A stretch of 64,000 nucleotides of DNA from an uncultured Alphaproteobacteria bacterium (GTDB lineage Bacteria; Pseudomonadota; Alphaproteobacteria; RF32; CAG-239), in contig CALXPT010000005.1 of the NCBI GenBank assembly GCA_944390355.1, positions 1-64,000 on the forward strand. The letters run 5' to 3'. The notes under the pieces are model-generated. The model saw only the letters and a program-made list of their open reading frames with translations, did no database searches and was not told where the DNA came from. Made by a program: the position numbers and the translations under genes. Positions 44,125 to 52,303 of the stretch are shown here, piece after piece. Position 1 is the first letter of the stretch. Each line of letters opens with the position of its first letter.

Positions 44125-44826
44125 ATGGAAACAATTCAAAAAAGCAAAGAATTGAAAGAAAAACTGGTTAAAGCTCTCGGTGCTGAAAATGCTAAAAAAC
44201 TTCTCGACATTGCACCGGCAATTTTGGAAAGCGAACTGGATGAAACTATCGCGGAATTTCCACGCCTGCACAAAAAGCAGGTGATTCGCCTGTTTGAAAA
44301 TGCTGCAAATGTAAAGAAAAGCGACAGCATTTCCGGTGGCCGTATCTTCCGCCCGACATTGATTTCTTTGATTGAATGTCTGGAGGCCTACACCGGTCGC
44401 AAGATGCTCAAAGAAAATTCTTTAGCACCACTCCGCTATCTGGAAGAGGCAAACGAAAACAGAAAAAAAATCATCAAGTCTTCAAAGAACAAAGAAATCA
44501 CAATTGAAGACATCGCCGATTTTTTCTCGGAAAGGGAAGACCGAAAGATTGAACATCTGATTGCATTAAGTGCAACCCAGATGGCAATCAAAGAAAAAGA
44601 CCATTCAGCAAACGCAGTTCAACAATTCTTGCAGGGATGTTGCAAACAGCAGCTTCAAAACGATACTAAGGTTTGCGACTTGGTTCCACAGGACGTTCCT
44701 GCCGGTCAAGAAAGCTATTACATCGTTTTGTTCTGGATGGAACAGCAGTACGACAAAATGCTGCCGAAGTCATTCAACTTCCGTGAAAAAACGGTAGCAG
44801 ACTTGATTTCTTTCTTTGCGGTTTAA
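44125..44826 (+). CDS. Lineage-specific cytoplasmic protein, unknown function
   Basis: 233 residues. No signal or membrane segment; almost wholly helical (LKEKLVKALGAENAKKLLDIAPAILESELDETI; EREDRKIEHLIALSATQMAIKEKD). Residues 65-85 contain a Gly-Arg-Pro-rich turn (SISGGRIFRPTLI); the C-terminal part has QGCCKQQL and SYYIVLFWMEQQYDKMLP. It is monocistronic between promoter and terminator. Its leader has no Shine-Dalgarno site, as in the other lineage-specific genes. No family recognised. Confidence 0.65.
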   Translation: METIQKSKELKEKLVKALGAENAKKLLDIAPAILESELDETIAEFPRLHKKQVIRLFENAANVKKSDSISGGRIFRPTLISLIECLEAYTGRKMLKENSLAPLRYLEEANENRKKIIKSSKNKEITIEDIADFFSEREDRKIEHLIALSATQMAIKEKDHSANAVQQFLQGCCKQQLQNDTKVCDLVPQDVPAGQESYYIVLFWMEQQYDKMLPKSFNFREKTVADLISFFAV

Positions 44827-44842
44827 AAGAAAAAAACAAGAA

Positions 44843-44873
44843 AAAGAGGCGGACTATAACAGTCCCCCTCTTT
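44843..44873. terminator. Bidirectional terminator between the 44125 gene and nth
   Basis: AGAGGCGGACT pairs with AGTCCCCCTCT (one mismatch) around a 5-nt loop, with T run on the plus strand and A-rich DNA on the other side. Confidence 0.85.
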
Positions 44874-44875
44874 TT

Positions 44876-45517
44876 TTATACCTTCAACTTGTCTTTGGCA
44901 TGGCACAAATCATAAATCGGACAATTTCCACAGTCCGGCTTCTGAGCTTTGCAAACATATCGCCCGAACAAAACCAACCAATGATTCGCTTTTTTAATGT
45001 ATTCTTCCGGCAAAACTTTAACAAGGTCTTGCTCCACCGCTTCGGGCGTTTTACCATCGCTTAAATCCAACCGATGAGCCAAGCGCATAACATGCGTATC
45101 TACCGCCAAAGCCGGTTCATCAAACCACACGTTTAAGACGACATTGGCCGTTTTGCGCCCCACGCCGGCCAACTCAACCAACTTTTCGCGGCTGTGAGGA
45201 ACTTCCCCGCCATAACGCGCTATCAATTCTTGACTGAGCGCAATAATGTTTTTGGCTTTGTTGTTAAACAACCCGATAGTGCGAATATATTTTTTAAGGT
45301 TTTCTTCTCCGAGTTCCAACATTTTTTGCGGCGTATCGGCAATTTTGAACAAATCTTCAGTCGCTTTGTTAACTCCTTTGTCGGTTGTTTGCGCCGACAA
45401 AACCACCGCCACCAACAAAGTATATGCATTATGATAATTTAATTCGCACTTTGGATTCGGATTAAGCTTTTCAAAGGCAGCCATAATCTCTAAAATTTCT
45501 TTTTTGTCGCGTATCAT
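44876..45517 (-). CDS. nth: Endonuclease III
   Basis: 213 residues. DNA glycosylase/AP lyase for oxidised pyrimidines. VVLSAQTTDKGVN, the helix-hairpin-helix LAGVGRKTANVVLN with catalytic Lys, VDTHVMRLAHRL with catalytic Asp, and the 4Fe-4S ligands CKAQKPDCGNCPIYDLC (C-x6-C-x2-C-x5-C). The start ATG overlaps the tsaD stop by 4 bp (coupled translation). Confidence 0.97.
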   Translation of the reverse strand: MIRDKKEILEIMAAFEKLNPNPKCELNYHNAYTLLVAVVLSAQTTDKGVNKATEDLFKIADTPQKMLELGEENLKKYIRTIGLFNNKAKNIIALSQELIARYGGEVPHSREKLVELAGVGRKTANVVLNVWFDEPALAVDTHVMRLAHRLDLSDGKTPEAVEQDLVKVLPEEYIKKANHWLVLFGRYVCKAQKPDCGNCPIYDLCHAKDKLKV

Positions 45518-46590
45518 GCTTTAACCCCTCCGGCACCTGCGGCTTTAGGAGCATTAGCATCTAGTGGCCAACGCGGACGCGGCTTAAAATCCAACGGGTC
45601 GCTGTAGCCTTTTTGAAAACGCTCTAAACCAGCCCAAGCAATCATCACGCCGTTATCGGTACAAAAACGTATCGGCGGCGCGGCAAAATTGAGTTTAGAG
45701 TGTTTAGCTAAACGCTCCAAAGATTCTCGCAAATAAGTATTAGCGGCCACCCCGCCGGCCACCACCAAATCTTCTCCGTCAGGATAATTTTCTTTGAAAT
45801 ATTTGATAGCTTTTTCCAGCTTAAAAACAAGACATTCTGTGGCGGTTTTCTGAAAACAGGCGCAAATATCGGCCGTATCTTGCGGCGACAAAATAGCGTG
45901 TTCCACTTTTCCATCGGGAGAATAAGATTCAATAATCTTGCGCACGGCGGTCTTCAGCCCCGAGAAAGACAAGTTCAAATCACCCGAATATTGCAACGGA
46001 TGTGGCAAAGAAAACCGATTCTCGTCCCCTTGCGCGGCCAATTTTTCAATCATCGGCCCCCCTGGGTAACCCAAGCCGAGCATTTTAGCCACCTTGTCAA
46101 AAGCCTCACCGGCAGCATCATCAATGGTTGTCCCGAGGCGTTCAAAATCATCCACCCCTTTAACAACCAGAATTTGGCAGTGCCCACCGGAAACCAACAG
46201 CAACAAATACGGATATTTAACACCTGCGGTCAAACGCGCGGTCAAAGCGTGTCCTTCCAAGTGGTTAACGGCAACAAACGGCTTATTAAGAGCCAAAGCC
46301 AAAGCCTTAGCCGCCATCACGCCGACCACGACACCGCCGATAAGCCCAGGGCCGGCCGCCGCGGCCACCGCATCAATATCACAAGGTTTGACTCCGGCTT
46401 TTTTGAACGTCAGCTCAATAATTTCATCAATATGTTCGAGGTGAGCACGCGCGGCAATTTCCGGCACCACCCCGCCAAACTTTTTGTGCTCTTCTTGCGA
46501 AAGAACCGTCTCAGCCAAAATCTCTCTTTCATCATTGACGATTGCCGCGGCAGTCTCATCACAACTGCTTTCAATTCCTAAAACAATCAT
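45514..46590 (-). CDS. tsaD: tRNA N6-adenosine threonylcarbamoyltransferase TsaD
   Basis: 358 residues. Transfers threonylcarbamoyl to A37 of ANN-decoding tRNAs. LGIESSCDETAAAIV start, VVPEIAARAHLEHI (first metal-site His), HLEGHALTARL (HxxxH metal site), LLVSGGHCQIL, DDAAGEAFDKVAKMLGLGYPGGP and VAGGVAANTYLRE. The C-terminus has an Ala/Gly-rich tail. First gene of tsaD-nth. In relatives heme genes hemC/hemD lie between tsaD and the Mic60-like gene; they are absent here. Confidence 0.97.
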   Translation of the reverse strand: MIVLGIESSCDETAAAIVNDEREILAETVLSQEEHKKFGGVVPEIAARAHLEHIDEIIELTFKKAGVKPCDIDAVAAAAGPGLIGGVVVGVMAAKALALALNKPFVAVNHLEGHALTARLTAGVKYPYLLLLVSGGHCQILVVKGVDDFERLGTTIDDAAGEAFDKVAKMLGLGYPGGPMIEKLAAQGDENRFSLPHPLQYSGDLNLSFSGLKTAVRKIIESYSPDGKVEHAILSPQDTADICACFQKTATECLVFKLEKAIKYFKENYPDGEDLVVAGGVAANTYLRESLERLAKHSKLNFAAPPIRFCTDNGVMIAWAGLERFQKGYSDPLDFKPRPRWPLDANAPKAAGAGGVKA

Positions 46591-46691
46591 AGGTATATCC
46601 CAAAATATCTTATTGCAGTTTTAATTTAATCTTTTAAGATTATATACACTATAAAAACAAATATGCCAAGCATTTATAAAAGGAATTTGCA

Positions 46692-47840
46692 ATGAACAAA
46701 AACAAAGCACAAAAGAATAGGCCAAACAAAGAAAAAATAGAACCGAAATTCGGAGAAGAAAACACCGATGCGCAACTTGAAATAACCGAAAATTCAACAC
46801 CGGAAAAATCTCCCGTATTACCTAAAGAAAATGCAAAGCCACAACCTCACAACTATAGTAAAATCACGGCACGCATCATCATCTGGATTGTCTTTTTATT
46901 TGCATTGGCCGGCCTATTCCTCAATCCGGAAATCATAGCAAACGCCATAAATAAAATCAAACCGACACAAGAGCTGTCATCACCGAGCAATGTCAGCATA
47001 AACAACTTGGTAAAAGACATCAGCTCAATGAGAGCTGAACTCAAAACCTTAAAACACTATGCCACAAACAAAACTGCCGCCCCGAACACCGCCACCAAAA
47101 ACGAACTTACGGATTTAAGCAATCGGTTAAACAACTTTGAAACTCAAAACATCGCTTTAATAGATAAAAAAGCCGATAAAGATGTCGTTTTGGGAATAAT
47201 AAACCGCTTGGATAAATTGGAACAACGGCTTGATAACATGGCAAAAATTTCCGACCAAGGCGCATTAATTTTGTCAACCGCAATGATGATAAAAGATTCT
47301 GCGGCGCGCGGCAACAGTTATGAATACGAGGCAGAAATGCTCTCACAACTAACGGCACAAGAACCGCAATTTTACAATTCTGTAAGAATACTAAACACCT
47401 ATGCCACCCAAAACATCCCGTCATCGGAGCAGCTAAAAAAAGACTTCGCAAAATTATATAAAAAAATATCGGAAGAGGAAACCAAACGTCAGGTAAAAGA
47501 TAAAAACTGGAAAGAAGTATTAAACATAAAATTCCAAGAATATATAAAAGTCAAACGTCTATCACCACAAGGACAAGAAACAGCAAATTCAAAAGAATTG
47601 CCGACAGAAAAGAGCATTTTGGAAATAGCCAAAGAAGAAATCGAACAAAAGAAATTTGCACAGGCGATAGAAACCCTAAACGCCATACCGGAACTCTTGG
47701 CAATGTATCCGTCATTGCAGGAATGGACATCAAAAGCCGAAATAAACATAGCCTTTAATCAGGCAATTAAGCAAATTTCAACAGCATCCTTAGCCTTAAT
47801 GAGATTAAATTATTTACAGCCGCAAAACACAATGGAGTAG
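46692..47840 (+). CDS. Mic60/mitofilin-family inner membrane protein
   Basis: 382 residues; AAAGGA precedes the ATG. Residues 1-58 are polar and cytoplasmic, one membrane helix lies at about 59-80 (ARIIIWIVFLFALAGLFL), then a periplasmic coiled coil (about 105-195, with LTDLSNRLNNFETQ and INRLDKLEQRL) and a helical C-terminal domain including ALILSTAMMIKDSAARGNSYEYEAEML, LNTYATQNIPSSEQLKKDFAKLY, and the terminal FAQAIETLNAIPE region. This matches the alphaproteobacterial Mic60 (COG4223) plan, and the place next to tsaD fits. Known relatives shape intracytoplasmic membranes and contact the outer membrane. Family assignment by layout and context. Confidence 0.7.
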   Translation: MNKNKAQKNRPNKEKIEPKFGEENTDAQLEITENSTPEKSPVLPKENAKPQPHNYSKITARIIIWIVFLFALAGLFLNPEIIANAINKIKPTQELSSPSNVSINNLVKDISSMRAELKTLKHYATNKTAAPNTATKNELTDLSNRLNNFETQNIALIDKKADKDVVLGIINRLDKLEQRLDNMAKISDQGALILSTAMMIKDSAARGNSYEYEAEMLSQLTAQEPQFYNSVRILNTYATQNIPSSEQLKKDFAKLYKKISEEETKRQVKDKNWKEVLNIKFQEYIKVKRLSPQGQETANSKELPTEKSILEIAKEEIEQKKFAQAIETLNAIPELLAMYPSLQEWTSKAEINIAFNQAIKQISTASLALMRLNYLQPQNTME

Positions 47841-47852
47841 AAAGGTATATCA

Positions 47853-49250
47853 ATGGAAAACACACATCTCAAAGCCGAATGGCTCAAAAAATATGCTATA
47901 GTCCCCCAAACGCTGGAGCGCATAAAAGAAGTAAAATCTGTTGCCACCGCATTCAACACCAATGTTGACGCCGTTCTAAAAATCAGCGGTAAAAAAATTG
48001 CTGAGTTAGCACAAAAGCTGGGTTTAAGCTTAAAAGAACTTGAAGATATACACCACACAAAATTAGAAAAACCGCAAGATGTTTTGAAAGGGCTCTTTAA
48101 GTGTTTCAAAAGCGGCATAGCGGAAGAATGGCTGACCGAAGACAAAACAATTTACGATTGGATGGTAAATAATTTAGGCTATGACCGCCTGCAAATGGGA
48201 GGACAAGGAGGTATAGTAGCCAATGCTTTGGCCGTAACCGGAGCAAAAAAAGTCTATGCGCATACCAATTCATTGCCCGCATTGCAAGCCAAACAATTTT
48301 TAGCCTTAGAAAACCTGCTTTCATTTGATGAAAACGGACAAGAACAAGCTGCCTATAAAATCAATCGAGAGAAAGACATACCGCTTATCCATTGGATTCT
48401 GGAGTTTGATAAAGGAGATTCGACAACCATTGACGGACAAACATTCACCTGCCCGAAATCCAATCGCTTTATTGCCACATACGACCCCCTGAATCTTCGC
48501 TTAATAATGGATAAAGCCTTCACCAAAAAAATGTCATCGGAAGAGATTGAATACGTCGTATTATCCGGCTACCACGCATTAACCGAAAACAACAACGGCG
48601 TAAAACTAACCGAGGACTCATTACCTTTAATTCACCAATGGAAACAAAACGGAGACCTAATCCACTTGGAAATAGCCTCCACACAAGACATAGCCGTACG
48701 CAAGACCATCATTTTCAAAATTGCGCCTCATGTGGATTCCGTCGGCATTAATGAAAGAGAAGCTATTGATATTCTGGAAGTAACCGGTCATGAAGAATTA
48801 GCAAAAAAATGCAACGATGACACCCATAGCATAAACATGTTCAAAGCTCTGTTAAACATCAAAAAGACACTAAAAACCCCACGCATACAGTTGCACATGT
48901 TTGGCCTGTATTTAACACTGCAAGATAAAGACTTCAAAATTTCACCGGATTCGAATTTGCGAGGAATGATGTTAGCAGCCACGGTTGCCGCGGGAAAAGC
49001 AGGAACAGGTAATATTAATGAAGCAAAGAATTTACTTTGGGCACAAGGCCAAGAAGTATCAGATGTCGGCATAAACGAACTTAAAGACTTAGGCAAATAT
49101 TTAGGCAAACCACAATTAGCGGAAACAGGTTTTGCAGAAGTAGAAGGTTATGACTTGATAGGCCTACCGACAATATTGGTAGACAAACCCAAAACACTCG
49201 TCGGCATGGGAGACACAATCTCCTCAATTTCACTGATAGGAGCGAGATAA
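47853..49250 (+). CDS. ADP-dependent glucokinase/phosphofructokinase-family sugar kinase
   Basis: 465 residues; AGAAAGG precedes the ATG and only 12 bp separate it from the Mic60-like gene. Ribokinase-like fold of the archaeal ADP-GK/PFK type: AFNTNVDAVLKI (substrate Asn/Asp), LQMGGQGGIVANALAVTGAKKVYAHTNSL, IATYDPLNLRL, VVLSGYHAL, SVGINEREAIDIL (the NxxE motif), LHMFGLYLTL, and the C-terminal VGMGDTISSISLIGAR with the GxGD catalytic base. The family phosphorylates glucose or fructose 6-phosphate with ADP as donor; which substrate is used here cannot be told. Such kinases are mainly archaeal and animal, rarer in bacteria. Confidence 0.85.
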   Translation: MENTHLKAEWLKKYAIVPQTLERIKEVKSVATAFNTNVDAVLKISGKKIAELAQKLGLSLKELEDIHHTKLEKPQDVLKGLFKCFKSGIAEEWLTEDKTIYDWMVNNLGYDRLQMGGQGGIVANALAVTGAKKVYAHTNSLPALQAKQFLALENLLSFDENGQEQAAYKINREKDIPLIHWILEFDKGDSTTIDGQTFTCPKSNRFIATYDPLNLRLIMDKAFTKKMSSEEIEYVVLSGYHALTENNNGVKLTEDSLPLIHQWKQNGDLIHLEIASTQDIAVRKTIIFKIAPHVDSVGINEREAIDILEVTGHEELAKKCNDDTHSINMFKALLNIKKTLKTPRIQLHMFGLYLTLQDKDFKISPDSNLRGMMLAATVAAGKAGTGNINEAKNLLWAQGQEVSDVGINELKDLGKYLGKPQLAETGFAEVEGYDLIGLPTILVDKPKTLVGMGDTISSISLIGAR

Positions 49251-49254
49251 AAAA

Positions 49255-49788
49255 CTACTTGATATAATTATTAATAGCGTCGATAACGCGGTTAACCGTG
49301 TTATCGACTGCTTCTTCTTTAGTCTCAACCACAATATCAGCTTCCGAATAATAAGGATATTCTTCAGAAATATACTCTTCCAATTTGCTCTTCAAATGAG
49401 CATCATTACCTTCCAAAAAAGGCCTGTGTTTCCGACCGGCGGTACGTGAATAAAGCACATCAACATCAGCCTTGAGCCAAATCGTAATAGCAAAATCCTT
49501 AGCCAAACGCCTGGTTTGCTCAGCCACGAAAGACCCGCCGCCGGAAGCCAACACGCAAGGACTGCCTTGAAGCAATCGTTTCATCACCCTAGCCTCACCG
49601 GCACGATATTCCTCTTGCCCAAAACATTTCAAAACATCAATAAGAGACAAACCGGCAGCTTTCTCAATTTCTTGGTCTCCGTCAACAAAAGGCAAATTCA
49701 ATTTTTTAGCCAAGCGTTTGCCGACACTGGTTTTGCCGCTGCCCATCAACCCGACCAACAAAATTATTTTATTAATATTTCTAACCAT
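49255..49788 (-). CDS. aroK: Shikimate kinase
   Basis: 177 residues. Phosphorylates shikimate at position 3 in the aromatic pathway. LLVGLMGSGKTSVGKRLA (P-loop), FVDGDQEIEKAAG (shikimate-binding Asp; the usual D-D is D-G), GEEYRAGEARV-type EEYRAGE (Arg), LASGGGSF, and RPFLEGND lid Arg. Normal length. aroB, its usual partner, is not adjacent. Confidence 0.94.
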   Translation of the reverse strand: MVRNINKIILLVGLMGSGKTSVGKRLAKKLNLPFVDGDQEIEKAAGLSLIDVLKCFGQEEYRAGEARVMKRLLQGSPCVLASGGGSFVAEQTRRLAKDFAITIWLKADVDVLYSRTAGRKHRPFLEGNDAHLKSKLEEYISEEYPYYSEADIVVETKEEAVDNTVNRVIDAINNYIK

Positions 49789-49900
49789 TACACTTTTACA
49801 AAATTTTTTAACGCTTTATTCAAAAAAACATGATATTTATATATACATAATTTATAAGAAAAATTTTAGCAATACACTTTTTACATAAAGGTATAAAAAT

Positions 49901-50047
49901 ATGAGACGAGAAAGAAGCAAAACACCGATTATTTTGCTGATTATAGCGGCAATAATCATTTTCATAGGCTTCATAGCCGTATACGACGCCCCCTTAAATA
50001 ACGAACATGTTGAACTACCGTTAGACAATACATTTTTGGATAAATAA
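49901..50047 (+). CDS. Small single-pass membrane protein
   Basis: 48 residues: a basic start (MRRERSKTP), one long hydrophobic helix IILLIIAAIIIFIGFIAV, and a polar acidic tail ending TFLDK. AAAGG lies 9 nt upstream. Its TAA overlaps the xerD ATG (TAATG), so the two are translationally coupled. The arrangement and codon flow indicate a real gene; function unknown. Confidence 0.75.
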   Translation: MRRERSKTPIILLIIAAIIIFIGFIAVYDAPLNNEHVELPLDNTFLDK

Positions 50048-50949
50048 TGAGTTCTCCATATCTGGTGGAAGAGTTTTTAGAAATGATGTCTGCCGAACGC
50101 GGAGCATCAGAAAACACGATTGACGCTTACGCAAGGGATTTAGCTCAGTTTTGGGAATTTAGCCCCAAAACGGACATTTCGGCGATAACTAAAGAAGACA
50201 TATCGGCATTTATCATTTTTTTAAGCAAACAAAAAAACGCAGCCACCAAGAGCATAAATCGCAAACTATCAACCTTGCGAGAATACTTCAAATTTCTTTA
50301 CACGGAAAAAGAAATAAAAACAATTCCGACCCAAAACATACAGGGAGCCAAACCCGAACGGCCTCTTCCGAAATATTTAAGCATAAACGAGATTAATTTG
50401 CTGGTAGAAAAGGCATCAAACAATCCGCAAAAGAAGTGGCAAAGAATTTCCGTAATGCTTAAATTGATGTACGCATGCGGACTTCGCGTATCAGAACTGG
50501 TTTCTTTGCCCGAAAACAGCATCAATTTTGAAAAAAAAATTATCTTAGTCAAAGGCAAAGGCAACAAGGAAAGAATAATCCCGATAGCAGATGCCGCCCT
50601 AAAAGCTGTTATGCAATACATAGACATCCGAGAAGTATTCATCCCCTCAGGCCGCAAATCGCAATGGCTGTTCCCATCCTATGCTTCAAGCGGACATTTC
50701 ACCCGTCATGCCTTTTATCAAGACATAAAAGAACTGGCTGTTTTATGTGGAATATCCCCAAGCAAAATAACACCGCACACCTTGCGTCATAGTTTTGCAA
50801 CACACTTACTCAACAAAAATGTAGACCTCCGTTCGGTTCAAAAAATGCTGGGTCATGCCAGCATAGCCACAACGGAAATTTACACTCATGTAGCCAACGA
50901 ACGTTTGGTAGAAATAATAAAAAGCAAACACCCACTGCACAATCAATAA
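50047..50949 (+). CDS. xerD: Site-specific tyrosine recombinase XerD
   Basis: 300 residues. Resolves chromosome dimers at dif with XerC, activated by FtsK. N-terminal SAM-like core-binding domain (VEEFLEMMSAERGASENTIDAYARDL), then the catalytic domain with Arg in YACGLRVSEL, Lys in KGKGNKERIIP, HTLRHSFATH (His-x-x-Arg), LGHASIATTEIYTHV (His and nucleophile Tyr). It ends KHPLHNQ, like XerD. Standard length and conserved neighbours favour a chromosomal XerD rather than an element integrase. Confidence 0.93.
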   Translation: MSSPYLVEEFLEMMSAERGASENTIDAYARDLAQFWEFSPKTDISAITKEDISAFIIFLSKQKNAATKSINRKLSTLREYFKFLYTEKEIKTIPTQNIQGAKPERPLPKYLSINEINLLVEKASNNPQKKWQRISVMLKLMYACGLRVSELVSLPENSINFEKKIILVKGKGNKERIIPIADAALKAVMQYIDIREVFIPSGRKSQWLFPSYASSGHFTRHAFYQDIKELAVLCGISPSKITPHTLRHSFATHLLNKNVDLRSVQKMLGHASIATTEIYTHVANERLVEIIKSKHPLHNQ

Positions 50950-50952
50950 AAA

Positions 50953-50972
50953 AACCGCCCTTTCGGACGGTT
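50953..50972 (-). terminator. Rho-independent terminator of secB
   Basis: AACCG/CGGTT with an inner CC/GG pairing forms a compact hairpin; on the minus strand it is followed by eight T, which run into the end of xerD. Confidence 0.7.
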
Positions 50973-50994
50973 AGTAAATGCAAAAAAAACAAAA

Positions 50995-51483
50995 CTATTT
51001 GCCTTGCTGTTGAGCTTGAGCCTGTTTCTGACGATTCTGATACATCGCCATAAAGTCTATCGGATTAAGCATCAACGGAGGAAGTCCGCCCTCGGTCAAA
51101 CAATTTGTAACAATATTTCTGGCGAACGGGAACATCATTCTGGGAATTTCCACCATCAAGACCGGCTCGACATGCTCTTTAGGAATATTCAAAGACACAA
51201 TAGCATCATATTCCAAATCAAGAATAAAGAGCTTTTTCTCGTTAATATCTCCATCCAACTTAATATTCAAAGAAACATTGAAAAAATTATCATGCATATA
51301 AGTGGCATTAACATCAACATTAACATGAATCTCGGGAGGTTGCGTCAAGTCTCTGAAAATTTCGGGAGCATGAGGAATTTCTAAAGACAAATCACCGATA
51401 TATTGATTATTAATCACAATAGGCGGCATCTGGGGTTGATTTTCCTCAGGATTATCATTTGCATTATTCATATTATCAGCCAT
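50995..51483 (-). CDS. secB: Protein-export chaperone SecB
   Basis: 162 residues from ATG 51483, fixed by AAGGAG 7 nt upstream. Tetrameric chaperone keeping exported proteins unfolded and handing them to SecA. QYIGDLSLEIPHAPEIF is the conserved N-terminal strand; VNVDVNATYMHDNFFNVSLNIKL, VEIPRMMFPFARNIV and GGLPPLMLNPIDFMAMY are family signatures. Gln-rich tail. Divergent from timA, the classic alphaproteobacterial arrangement. Confidence 0.96.
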   Translation of the reverse strand: MADNMNNANDNPEENQPQMPPIVINNQYIGDLSLEIPHAPEIFRDLTQPPEIHVNVDVNATYMHDNFFNVSLNIKLDGDINEKKLFILDLEYDAIVSLNIPKEHVEPVLMVEIPRMMFPFARNIVTNCLTEGGLPPLMLNPIDFMAMYQNRQKQAQAQQQGK

Positions 51484-51551
51484 AAAATTTCTCCTTAATA
51501 ACAAATTTTCTCCACCTTATACCAAATAAATACGTGCGTCAAATAATTATA

Positions 51552-51580
51552 TTGATAATCAAAGCAAAAAACGCTATATA
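51552..51580 (+). promoter_or_regulatory. Promoter of the timA-mltA-TM-smr run
   Basis: TTGATA (51552-51557), 17-bp spacer, TATATA (51575-51580), about 35 bp before the timA start. Confidence 0.6.
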
Positions 51581-51615
51581 AGAAGTAAATAAAAAAATTA
51601 AACAGGAAAGATTAA

Positions 51616-52302
51616 ATGACTCAATACTTAGATATTATAATTTTATTGATAGTAGTAATTTTGATATACCAAAAGCTCAAATCCTTGTTGGGCACCCGTC
51701 CCGACATGGAAGAACAAATAATGAATAACAAAGAAAAACACAATAAATTAATAGATTATCTGAACCAAGAAATATCCAAAACGGAACAAGAACTAAAACG
51801 CCTTTCCAAAGAACAAGAAGAGACAGAAACATCCAATAATGCTTCAGAAACCAAAGAATTGAGCGAAACGGATAAAACACTCTTATCCATACCTAATTTT
51901 AATAAAGAAAAATTCATTGACAGTGCCAAAAAAGCCTTCGAACTCATAATAACATCATTTAGCAAAGGCGACACCAAAACGCTTGAAATGCTGGTAAACA
52001 GCAAATTATATAAAAAGTTCCAAGAAGTAATCAACCAACGCCAAAACGACGGTATAACTTCCGAAACGGACTTTATCGGTTTCGATTCGGCAGAAATCAC
52101 CCATGCCGAAATATCCAAGAACGACACCGCCAAAATCACGGTAAAATTCATTAGTGAACAAGTCAACCTCCTCCGCAATAAAGAAGGAGATGTCATCGAA
52201 GGAGATGAGCAATACATCCAAAACATCACCGATATCTGGACTTTTGAACGTGCATTAACCTCAAGCAGCCCCAATTGGTTGCTAGCTTCAACAAAGAAAT
52301 AA
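51616..52302 (+). CDS. Tim44-domain protein TimA
   Basis: 228 residues. One N-terminal membrane helix (YLDIIILLIVVILIYQKL), a charged coiled-coil linker (35-90) and a C-terminal Tim44-like domain (FNKEKFIDSAKKAFELIITSFSKGDTKTLEMLVNSKLYKKFQEVINQR, ITVKFISEQVNLLRNKEGDVIEG, DIWTFERAL). Relative of the mitochondrial import motor subunit Tim44; the bacterial role is membrane-associated and not well known. One base separates it from mltA. AGGAAAG precedes the ATG. Confidence 0.9.
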   Translation: MTQYLDIIILLIVVILIYQKLKSLLGTRPDMEEQIMNNKEKHNKLIDYLNQEISKTEQELKRLSKEQEETETSNNASETKELSETDKTLLSIPNFNKEKFIDSAKKAFELIITSFSKGDTKTLEMLVNSKLYKKFQEVINQRQNDGITSETDFIGFDSAEITHAEISKNDTAKITVKFISEQVNLLRNKEGDVIEGDEQYIQNITDIWTFERALTSSSPNWLLASTKK

Positions 52303-52303
52303 A

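Noticed and set aside
50047-50949. Integrase of a mobile element
   Set aside because: Length, motif set and C-terminus match XerD; no phage or element genes, att sites or tRNA lie nearby.
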